Shown here piece after piece: positions 53,855-60,333 of a stretch of DNA of 64,000 nucleotides. The notes under the pieces are model-generated. The model was not told the origin of the DNA. It made no database searches and worked only from the letters and a program-made list of their open reading frames with translations. The stretch comes from Caulobacter sp. Root343 (GTDB lineage Bacteria; Pseudomonadota; Alphaproteobacteria; Caulobacterales; Caulobacteraceae), in assembly GCF_001425745.1 (NCBI RefSeq), contig NZ_LMDF01000007.1:186899-250898 (forward strand). Reading direction: 5' to 3'. Within the stretch, counting starts at the first letter, position 1. Each line of letters opens with the position of its first letter. The position numbers were made by a program, and so were the translations under genes.

Positions 53855-54363
53855 CGCTGTTCTCCGAAGACATAGGCTCGCCAATGGACGAGCACGAAAT
53901 CGATGGTGGTGGCCTCCCCAAGGGCCTTCAGACGGCGCTCGGCGGCGCTGATGCGCGTGATCCAGAAGCCCCACGGCGTGTCGTTGTGCGCGCCGCGCCA
54001 GACCAGGGTGATGATCTTGCCCGGCCGGACGGTGGGGATCTCGAAGCGGCGGCCTTCGACTTCCAGCATCTGGCCCAGGGCATAGCGGCCCAGGACCCGG
54101 TGAGCGTATTCCGCCGGCCGGAAGTGCGGCCGCCAGGCCCGGACCACGTTCAGGTACTTGAGGCCCGAGGTCGGGTCGAAGACCTCCTCAAGGTATGAGG
54201 TCAGCGGAAAGGTCCAGAACGACCACGGGTGCGTGTGGGGGTCGGGATCCTGGTCGCCTCGGTGGAAGACGTGAAGGCGGAAGCGGCCGAGCAGCAGGGC
54301 TGTCCGGTAGGGCTTGCCAAAACCGATCGTCTCGACGCGAAGAAAGCGGCGGAGCAGTTTCAC
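53851..54363 (-). CDS. Hypothetical cupin-like protein
   Basis: The 170-aa protein starts at GTG 54363, which overlaps the upstream TGA (GTGA). It carries RLHVFHRGDQDPDPHTHPWSFWTF, an H-x-H motif as in a cupin metal site, a central RPHFRPAEYAHRVL and PGKIITLVWRGAHNDTPWGFW. It is phage-associated in other genomes I have seen of this kind, with no assigned role. The cupin call is tentative. Confidence 0.6.
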   Translation of the reverse strand: MKLLRRFLRVETIGFGKPYRTALLLGRFRLHVFHRGDQDPDPHTHPWSFWTFPLTSYLEEVFDPTSGLKYLNVVRAWRPHFRPAEYAHRVLGRYALGQMLEVEGRRFEIPTVRPGKIITLVWRGAHNDTPWGFWITRISAAERRLKALGEATTIDFVLVHWRAYVFGEQR

Positions 54364-55052
54364 GGCTGCACCCGCTTGAACTCGACCACCCAGACCCACG
54401 GATTGGCGTCCCAGGACTCGTCGCCGTTGATCGACCGCCAGAGGAATTCCCACAGCACCAGGGCCGGGGCAGTGACGCGGGGCAGGGGGCCGACATAGTC
54501 CGGGCTGATGACGTGGGGATCGCCCAGGCTGGCCTCACGGACGCCTTCGGCCTCGGCGTCGGCCTCGGTGATCGCGCGCAGGCGCTCGACCCGCAGGCCG
54601 GTGATCTCCAGCGTCAGGCGGCTGGCCCAGTGCGGCATGTGCATGGGCGGGCAGCGGTTGCCCTCCTTGTGATGCGCCCAGGCGACCATTTCCTTCGCGC
54701 GCGGGTCGGTGTGGCGCATTGAGATCGCCTGCTCGTCGGCGCCGTAGACCCAGTGGCCGATGGTGCTGCGCCGCAGCTCCTCGCGCACCCAGAGACGGTC
54801 GCCGACGTTGCCGTACGGGCACTTGACCCAGGTCAGCGGCCCGCCCTTCGGGTGCTCGAGCTGCGCGCCGACCCGGCTGTCGGCCGGGTTGACGGCCATG
54901 GTCGCCGTAGGCGCCCTCTGCAGCTTCTCCGGGGTCAGCCAAGCGGACTGCTTGCCGGGAGCCGGCTTCATGACCCGGCGGGTCTGGCCCTTGATGTCGG
55001 ACTGGATGGCGCGGACCATCGGGCCCGAGAACAGGATCGGGCGGTCAACCAT
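54360..55052 (-). CDS. Phage ASCH/PUA-like domain protein
   Basis: The 230-aa protein starts MVDRPILFSGPMVRAIQSD and has KGQTRRVMKPAPGK, then GDRLWVREELRR and LTLEITGLRVERLRAITEADAEAEGV. This arrangement is typical of a widespread phage family with an ASCH (RNA-binding, PUA-like) fold. Function is unknown. It overlaps the Gp37/Gp68-like gene by eight bases. Confidence 0.78.
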   Translation of the reverse strand: MVDRPILFSGPMVRAIQSDIKGQTRRVMKPAPGKQSAWLTPEKLQRAPTATMAVNPADSRVGAQLEHPKGGPLTWVKCPYGNVGDRLWVREELRRSTIGHWVYGADEQAISMRHTDPRAKEMVAWAHHKEGNRCPPMHMPHWASRLTLEITGLRVERLRAITEADAEAEGVREASLGDPHVISPDYVGPLPRVTAPALVLWEFLWRSINGDESWDANPWVWVVEFKRVQP

Positions 55053-56172
55053 GGGCCATCTCCGGCATATCGTTGTGCTCGCGGCCGTCCAGGAGACGCC
55101 CGTTGCCGCCCTTCGACGCCTTGACCATCAGGCGCCAGGCGACGCCCTCCGGCAGGTTCAGGTGGTGCCCTCGAAAGGTGCGCCCGTCGGCGCTGACGAA
55201 GGCGGTCTCCCGACCGGCGAAGAGCGACATGATGCTGTCGGCTGCGTCGTCGTCAGCGTCGACGATGTCGACCTTGGGGCCGTCCTCGTCGTGGAAGGCT
55301 TCCTTGAAGGAGCCCCACTGTTTGAAGAAAAAGGCGACGCTGGCTCGCTCGCAGTCGGAGCGGATCTTGCGCGGCCAGTCGGGGTGCATCGGTCGGGAGT
55401 CAGCACCGCTTTCGCCGCCGACGATCACCTGGTCGAGCGGCGGCAGCCGTGTGGGACAGTAGTCGCCAAACATACCGCTCAGCTCGCCGGTCAGCGCGTT
55501 CAAAACCTCCGCGCCTCGGAAGCGCAGCGTCGAGATCCTGGTGAAATCCAGCCCCTCCAGCAGGGGTTCAGCCGACACGATACGCTTGGCTGCCGGCGTT
55601 TGGAGAAGGTCGACGACGCGGACGATCCGAGCCTGGTCTTCGACGGAGACTCCCAGCCAGACGTTCGGGAGCGGGCTGGCCAGCAGCCCGGCGTCGACCA
55701 GGTCGATCAGCTGGCGACGGCCGGTGGGATGATCGACCCAGGTAAAAAGCAAGCGGTCCAGGCCGACGGGCGTGAACAGGCCGGCGACGTACTCGCGCAT
55801 GGCGTCCGCGCGCTTAGTCAGGATCTGATAGGTATGGTGCGGCGTCGCGGCCATGACCGCCCAGACCTTGTCGATCAGCGCGATCGGCACGCCTTCGGCG
55901 AACAGGTCGCTCATGCTGTTGACGAAGATCCTGCGCGGCCGGCGCCAGCGAAGCGGCTTGAAGACGACCTCGTCGGGCGCGGCGGCCATCTTGCCGGTCC
56001 AGACGAACCCGGCCTTGGTCTTCATGGTCGTGCCCGCGTAGTGCGGGACGCCGATCGCCTCGAGGCGGCCGGCCATCTTCATAGCGTAGCAGTGCTTGCA
56101 GCCCGGGCTGACGACCTGGCAGCCCACGACGGGGTTCCAGGTCTCGTCCGTCCATTCGATCTTGCTGGCCAT
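55045..56172 (-). CDS. Phage Gp37/Gp68 family protein (DUF5131)
   Basis: The 375-aa protein starts MASKIEWTDETWNPVVGC, the signature of the family, with three cysteines in CQVVSPGCKHCYAM (Cys18, Cys25, Cys28) in a radical-SAM-like spacing, then FVNSMSDLFAEGVP, HHTYQILTKRADAM and VIVGGESGADSRPMHP. The role in phages is not established; it may be an Fe-S enzyme. ATG at 56172 was chosen because the signature starts there; the frame upstream has no similarity. Confidence 0.9.
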   Translation of the reverse strand: MASKIEWTDETWNPVVGCQVVSPGCKHCYAMKMAGRLEAIGVPHYAGTTMKTKAGFVWTGKMAAAPDEVVFKPLRWRRPRRIFVNSMSDLFAEGVPIALIDKVWAVMAATPHHTYQILTKRADAMREYVAGLFTPVGLDRLLFTWVDHPTGRRQLIDLVDAGLLASPLPNVWLGVSVEDQARIVRVVDLLQTPAAKRIVSAEPLLEGLDFTRISTLRFRGAEVLNALTGELSGMFGDYCPTRLPPLDQVIVGGESGADSRPMHPDWPRKIRSDCERASVAFFFKQWGSFKEAFHDEDGPKVDIVDADDDAADSIMSLFAGRETAFVSADGRTFRGHHLNLPEGVAWRLMVKASKGGNGRLLDGREHNDMPEMAHG

Positions 56173-56190
56173 CGGCGCAGGACTCCGGGG

Positions 56191-56213
56191 CGGCCGGCGT
56201 CTAGCGCCGGCCG
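56191..56213. other. Intergenic perfect hairpin
   Basis: CGGCCGGCG-TCTAG-CGCCGGCCG, a perfect 9-bp stem, fills the gap between the SPFH lipoprotein and the Gp37/Gp68-like gene. There is no T-tract, so termination is doubtful; it may limit read-through or protect mRNA. Confidence 0.5.
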
Positions 56214-56227
56214 CGGGGAAGGGGAGA

Positions 56228-57076
56228 TCAGTCGATCTTGATGAAGGGCACGGCGCCCGAGGTGACGCGCGGCAACACACCGTCCCACTTGGCGATGGCC
56301 TGCTGCTGCATGATCTGCGGATTGGCGCGCAGGGCCTGGCCGCGGATGGTCAGCGCCTGGGCGTCACCCTCGGCCTCGGCGACCTTGCGGCGCTTCTCCG
56401 CCTCGGCCACAGCGGCCTCGGCGTTGGCCTTCTGAACGTCCTGGTCCGCCCGGGCCCGCGCCAGGATCGACGTCGTCACGACCTCGGGGAAACGCGGCGC
56501 GCCCGACCATTCCAGCCGGGTGATCTCGATGCCGTCGCCGCGCCAGCGGTTCGAGACCTCGCTGAAGGCGTCGCGGGCGATCTTCTGGTAGCCGCCGCCC
56601 AGCATCGACTCGACGGGCATGGTGGCCGCCGACCGCGCCACGGCCGTGCGGACCGCGTTGCGGATCTGGTTCTCCAGCAGGTAGTCCAGGTTGGCCCGGT
56701 ACTTGGTGTAGACGCTGGGCGCGGCCGTCGGCAGGACGCGGACGCCGATATTGATGTCGCCCTTGATCTCCAGGCCGTTCTTGTCGACGAAGACCAGCTC
56801 CTCGTTTTCGCCGCCATCACCGTTGGTCTCGCGGGTGTAGCTGTATTGGCGTTCGATCACCGGATACTGGAAGATGCGCTCACCGGGCATGCGCAGGTGC
56901 CAGCCGGTGGCAAGGGCGTCGGCGGCCACGCCGGGCGCGCCGCCGGTCGGGAAGGCGCGGAACTTCACGCCGACACTGCCCGGCTCGACGGTCGTCGAGT
57001 GACATCCGACGAAGCCCAGCAGGGCCACGGCGCTGACGCCGATCAAGATGAAGCGCACCGCGCTGTTCGTGCTCAT
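56228..57076 (-). CDS. SPFH (prohibitin/HflC-like) lipoprotein
   Basis: The 282-aa protein has a lipoprotein signal (VALLGFVGC, acylated Cys25), an SPFH/Band-7 core (EPGSVGVKFRAFP, GWHLRMPGERIFQYPV, LVFVDKNGLEIKGDINIGVRV, LDYLLENQIRNAVRTAVA) and a C-terminal Ala/Glu/Arg coiled coil (ADQDVQKANAEAAVAEAEKR). Host homologues (HflKC, prohibitin) scaffold FtsH and membrane domains. Carriage by a mobile element suggests interference with host membrane proteolysis or lysis-lysogeny control. ATG at 57076 has a GGAGAG ribosome site. Confidence 0.85.
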   Translation of the reverse strand: MSTNSAVRFILIGVSAVALLGFVGCHSTTVEPGSVGVKFRAFPTGGAPGVAADALATGWHLRMPGERIFQYPVIERQYSYTRETNGDGGENEELVFVDKNGLEIKGDINIGVRVLPTAAPSVYTKYRANLDYLLENQIRNAVRTAVARSAATMPVESMLGGGYQKIARDAFSEVSNRWRGDGIEITRLEWSGAPRFPEVVTTSILARARADQDVQKANAEAAVAEAEKRRKVAEAEGDAQALTIRGQALRANPQIMQQQAIAKWDGVLPRVTSGAVPFIKID

Positions 57077-57126
57077 AGTGGTCTCTCCTGCGCCCGCCAT
57101 CCCCCGGGCGCGTGGGGATGGGTGGG

Positions 57127-57393
57127 TCAGGCGGCCGGCGACTGCGCCAGGATCTCGGCGGCGCAGGCGTGATACTCGGTCAGGAAGACCTGGGCGGCTT
57201 TCGCCAGGCGCACCTTCACCTTGAATTGCGGGTCACGCTGAATGGCTAGGAACGTGCTGGGGTTCAGGACCGCACCCGCGCCTTCGGCGAAGTTCACCTG
57301 GTCCAGGAAGGCCTGCCAGTCGGTGACCCCCAACAGCATCGCGCTGGTCTTGATCGACGACATGCCCAGGGCAAAGTCGTGTTGGATCTTCAT
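57127..57393 (-). CDS. Hypothetical protein of the integrated element
   Basis: The 88-aa protein (MKIQHDFALGMSSIKTSAMLL) is predicted soluble and largely helical at its C-terminus (KVKVRLAKAAQVFLTEYHAC). No family recognised. Its ATG overlaps the upstream gene's stop (ATGA). Confidence 0.65.
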   Translation of the reverse strand: MKIQHDFALGMSSIKTSAMLLGVTDWQAFLDQVNFAEGAGAVLNPSTFLAIQRDPQFKVKVRLAKAAQVFLTEYHACAAEILAQSPAA

Positions 57394-57662
57394 GACTTCA
57401 TGTCTCCCCAGATGGCGTCGCTGGCCTGCTCGGCCGTGGCGTCGTCGTGCATTTCGATGATCAGGGCGGCGGACTGGTCGCCGTCGCGCAGGCGGACGGT
57501 CCAGGAGCCGGCGAGACCCAGGGCGCGGAGATCCTTCACCGCCCAGGCGAAGCGGTTGATGGCCGGCGTGGCGTTGGCCTCGCGGCGCTCGTCCGAGCCG
57601 GCGCCGATGCGGTCGCCGGCCTGGACGTCGGCCAGGGTGGTGTAGGCGGGCGCGGGTTTCAT
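57390..57662 (-). CDS. Hypothetical protein of the integrated element
   Basis: The 90-aa protein opens MKPAPAYTTLADVQAGDRIGA and ends with an acidic tail. No family recognised; the central IINRFAWAVKDLRALG-like helix (AINRFAWAVKDL) is notable. It overlaps the SciP-like gene by four bases and the gene downstream by four. Confidence 0.65.
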   Translation of the reverse strand: MKPAPAYTTLADVQAGDRIGAGSDERREANATPAINRFAWAVKDLRALGLAGSWTVRLRDGDQSAALIIEMHDDATAEQASDAIWGDMKS

Positions 57663-57892
57663 GCGCGGAACGCCTGCAGGGCGGTGACCTTCAGGCCCTT
57701 GCGGCCGTAGCGATCGGCGTGGGCGCGCCAGCTCTCCCACTCCTCGGGCGAGATCTTGTGCGCCCTGGTGATCTGGTCGGCCGACAGCTCGCCCCGGCGC
57801 TCGGCCAGCAGCAGCTCGTCCTTGCGCGCCGGCGTCCAGCGCGCGACCGGCAGCAGGCGCGGGTCAGGGTAGACGAGGCGGCGCTTGGCCAT
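57659..57892 (-). CDS. SciP-like DUF1153 HTH protein
   Basis: The 77-aa protein matches DUF1153 (SciP family) almost end to end: ARWTPARKDELLLAERRGELS (about 17-37), then ISPEEWESWRAHADRYGRKG (47-66) and GLKVTALQAFR (66-76). In Caulobacter SciP binds DNA and blocks CtrA activation of its promoters during G1. A copy inside a mobile element could alter host cell-cycle transcription or act as a local regulator. ATG 57892 is preferred (GGGGGA six bases before); GTG 57895 is possible. Homology is clear; the role is inferred. Confidence 0.85.
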   Translation of the reverse strand: MAKRRLVYPDPRLLPVARWTPARKDELLLAERRGELSADQITRAHKISPEEWESWRAHADRYGRKGLKVTALQAFRA

Positions 57893-58167
57893 CACAGGTC
57901 CCCCAACAGCTCGGTGTTGGCGTTGCGGCAGCCGTACTCGACGCCGACCTCGACCAGCGGACCGTAGCCCTCGACGAAGGGGTTCGGCCCCATATCGATC
58001 AGCCCGCGCGCCGCCAGCTGAGCGATATGCTCCGCGTGCTGCTCGACGGTATCGAACTGGTAGTGGCTGGCCCTGAACTCGGCCATGAAGGCTTCGTCCA
58101 GCTTGCTGTCGTCGATCGTCACCTCGACGACCTGCGACACCAGCACCGAGAACTTGCGGACGGCCAT
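57892..58167 (-). CDS. Hypothetical protein of the integrated element
   Basis: The 91-aa protein starts MAVRKFSVLVSQVVEVTIDD and has a helix AEHIAQLAARGLID and ends VEYGCRNANTELLGDL. No family recognised. Its stop overlaps the SciP-like start, and it lies two bases after the XRE regulator, implying co-transcription with both. Confidence 0.68.
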   Translation of the reverse strand: MAVRKFSVLVSQVVEVTIDDSKLDEAFMAEFRASHYQFDTVEQHAEHIAQLAARGLIDMGPNPFVEGYGPLVEVGVEYGCRNANTELLGDL

Positions 58168-58169
58168 GG

Positions 58170-58604
58170 TCAGGCCGCCTGCAGGGCGCTGCCCGAGGCG
58201 TCGCCCGAGAGGGCGCGGGCCAGGCCGATCAGGTGCTGGCGCGCGTGGCTGGGCGCGGCGACGAAGGCCTTGGCCATCTCGACTCCGCCGGCGACCGAGA
58301 CCAGCTGCTGGGCGGGGTTGTCGATCGTCGCCGATTGCGCCGTCGACGCAGCGTCGTCCAGGCCTTCGAAGAAGTAGGAGATCGGGACCTGCAGGGTGCG
58401 GGCGATGTCCCAGAGCTTGGAGGCGCTGACGCGGTTGGCGCCGTTCTCGTACTTCTGGACCTGCTGGAAGGTCAGGCCGAGCGGCGCGGCTAGCGCGTCC
58501 TGGCCGAGACCCAGCAGGCGGCGCTGCATGCGGATGCGACCCCCGACGTGGATGTCGACCGGGTTTGGCTTGCGGGTTTCGTTGTTGGCGGTGTCGGTGG
58601 CCAT
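58170..58604 (-). CDS. XRE-family transcriptional regulator
   Basis: The 144-aa protein has a Cro/C1-type HTH at about 18-73: VGGRIRMQRRLLGLGQDALAAPLGLTFQQVQKYENGANRVS, then LWDIARTLQVPISYFFEGL, the form common in alphaproteobacterial regulators. The C-terminal part is variable. It may be the element's repressor or a local regulator of the SciP-like genes behind it. A terminator just upstream gives it a separate transcription start. ATG 58604 chosen; upstream frame shows no similarity. Confidence 0.9.
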   Translation of the reverse strand: MATDTANNETRKPNPVDIHVGGRIRMQRRLLGLGQDALAAPLGLTFQQVQKYENGANRVSASKLWDIARTLQVPISYFFEGLDDAASTAQSATIDNPAQQLVSVAGGVEMAKAFVAAPSHARQHLIGLARALSGDASGSALQAA

Positions 58605-58639
58605 AGGGGGCGTCCTTGTGGCGGTTGCGGAAAGAAAGG

Positions 58640-58676
58640 GCCCAGGCCGACAGGGTGCCGCCGTATCGGCCTGGGC
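58640..58676 (-). terminator. Rho-independent terminator upstream of the XRE gene
   Basis: GCCCAGGCCGA (58640-58650) and TCGGCCTGGGC (58666-58676) form a perfect 11-bp stem with a 15-base loop. On the minus strand CCTTTCTTTCC follows. It ends transcription of the gene at 58715 before the XRE gene, splitting the element operon. Confidence 0.75.
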
Positions 58677-58714
58677 AGGTGCGGCGCCGGCGGTGGGAGC
58701 CGGGCCGGGTGGGG

Positions 58715-58987
58715 CTAGCGCGCCGGCGGGTCGGCCTGGCGGCGAGGCGTTGCGCCGAAGCCAGCGGCGCTGTTGTCCAGGACGACCTTGTCCTTGTCCG
58801 CGATCACATCGAGGCGCTGTTCGTCGAACCAAGCGTCTTCGCGGGTCTTGCCATCGGCATCGACGGTCGGCGTCACGCCGACGCGGTTACAGCCGGTCAG
58901 GTAGGTGGTGTAGCTGGTGGCTACGCCCGAGAAGCCGGTGATCCGGTCCTTCACGGTGCTGCCAAGGATAGATTCAGCACGTTGCAT
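58715..58987 (-). CDS. Conserved phage-type hypothetical protein
   Basis: The 90-aa protein starts MQRAESILGSTVKDRITGFSG and continues VATSYTTYLTGCNRVGVTP, a pattern familiar from short phage and element proteins of unknown function; KVVLDNSAAGFGA follows. The AGGAG ribosome site lies eight bases before the ATG. It is followed by a terminator. Confidence 0.75.
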   Translation of the reverse strand: MQRAESILGSTVKDRITGFSGVATSYTTYLTGCNRVGVTPTVDADGKTREDAWFDEQRLDVIADKDKVVLDNSAAGFGATPRRQADPPAR

Positions 58988-59041
58988 CGGTACTTCTCCT
59001 TTGGTGGTGGATGTCAGGCGGCGGTGTCGCCGCGCTGGTGA

Positions 59042-59647
59042 CTAGGCCGTCGGCTGAAGGCCCTGCAGGTGGCAGACGTCGGCCGGACGGAACACGCCGA
59101 CCCTGTTCAGGCGGCGATAGCCCTCCTGGATCAGCAGAGCCTGCTCGCGGGCGTCGTCGAGCGCGTGGTGGAACACGCCTTCGCTGTGTTCGAGCTTCAG
59201 GCCGAAGAGGTCGTAGATCGTCCGGCAGTCGCGGCCGGCGTTGTAGCGCCAGGGCGGCTTGATGCCGGCGGCGCGGTAGGCCGCGCCCAGAAGGGTCTCG
59301 TCGTAGCTGGGCCCGTTGGACCAGAGGCGATCCGTCTCGTCAGCGACCGGCGCGTTGACGATGTAGAAGGCGCTGAACTCGGCCAGCACCTCCATGATGG
59401 GCCTGGTATCGACGTCGAGGGCCGCCCGGGCGACGGCGCGCTTGGGCGCATCCCACCACTCGACCGTGCCGGGATCTTCGATCAGGCCGATGGCCTTGGC
59501 GGATTCGCGGTCGATGGTCCGGTAGAACGTCCTGTCGGTCAGACCCGCGCCGGCGGGATCGAAGGCGACCGCGCCGATGGAGGCGATCGACGCCCCAGGG
59601 AAGTTCCCCCAGGTCTCCAGGTCGTGGCAGATGTGCAGCTTGATCAC
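59042..59647 (-). CDS. 3'-5' exonuclease, DEDDh type
   Basis: The 201-aa protein starts at GTG 59647 (GTGA overlap with the upstream gene). It shows the RNase-H-like exonuclease motifs: Asp9 and Glu11 in ICHDLETWGN, ASIGAVAFDP, LWSNGPSYDETLLGAAYRAAG (Exo II) and FHHALDDAREQA (Exo III, His and Asp). Phage members trim DNA or RNA. The layout is more like phage single-stranded exonucleases than DnaQ. The two MTase genes upstream share its transcript. Confidence 0.88.
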   Translation of the reverse strand: MIKLHICHDLETWGNFPGASIASIGAVAFDPAGAGLTDRTFYRTIDRESAKAIGLIEDPGTVEWWDAPKRAVARAALDVDTRPIMEVLAEFSAFYIVNAPVADETDRLWSNGPSYDETLLGAAYRAAGIKPPWRYNAGRDCRTIYDLFGLKLEHSEGVFHHALDDAREQALLIQEGYRRLNRVGVFRPADVCHLQGLQPTA

Positions 59648-60333
59648 GCGGCGCTCCTTTGGGCGTGGATGTGGGCCAGCAGCTGGTGGCCCAGGTGTTC
59701 GGTGAAGGCGGGCGGGATCGCCTCGGACAGCTCGTCGAGCGTCATCCAGTCGATGCCCATGGCCTCGCTGGCGGCGGCGTTGTGGCCGCCCTCCCAGACG
59801 TCGCGCGTGCCCCGGCCGCCGCGCTTGGCGGCGCGGTTGCGGGCATGGCCGCCATAGACGCCGATGACCGGCTTGCGGTGGACGCACGGGCCTGGCGCGC
59901 TGATCGCGATGTTGCTCTCGAACAGGCGGTGACGCTCGAGGTGGTGGCCCTGGGCCCCGAGGCCGAACATCGAGCCGCACAGCTTGATCGGTTCGATCAT
60001 GTCGAACGCGGCCATCTCGACGTTCTCGATGACGTAGGGCAGGCCCAGGCCCTGCAGGATCTTGCGGATGCGGCCGATTTCCTGGGGCCGACCCTTCGCG
60101 CCCTTGGCGTGGCGCAGGGAGCTGTACCCCTGGCACTCAGGGCTGGCGTGCACGGCGTCGGCCGCGGCGTAGAAGCCGGGCGCCAGGCCCCAGACGTCGG
60201 CCTGCATGAACTGGAACGGGTAGTTGGGCTGCGGGTCCCAATCGACGCCGATGACGTCGAACCCGGCCTGGTGGTAGCCCATGGCCACCCCGCCGGCTTT
60301 GCAGAAGAGGTCGATCAAGACGGGCCGGGTCAT
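59644..60333 (-). CDS. Small C5-cytosine DNA methyltransferase
   Basis: The 229-aa protein has motif I in VLIDLFCKAGGVAMGYHQAG, a Cys67 in the motif IV position reading ASPECQGYS rather than PCQ, motif VI as VIENVEM (about 102-108), and LERHRLFES in the motif VIII place. It is shorter than typical enzymes (over 300 aa), with a minimal target-recognition region. It overlaps the large methyltransferase gene by four bases. It could be an orphan methylase protecting the element from host restriction. Confidence 0.85.
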   Translation of the reverse strand: MTRPVLIDLFCKAGGVAMGYHQAGFDVIGVDWDPQPNYPFQFMQADVWGLAPGFYAAADAVHASPECQGYSSLRHAKGAKGRPQEIGRIRKILQGLGLPYVIENVEMAAFDMIEPIKLCGSMFGLGAQGHHLERHRLFESNIAISAPGPCVHRKPVIGVYGGHARNRAAKRGGRGTRDVWEGGHNAAASEAMGIDWMTLDELSEAIPPAFTEHLGHQLLAHIHAQRSAA

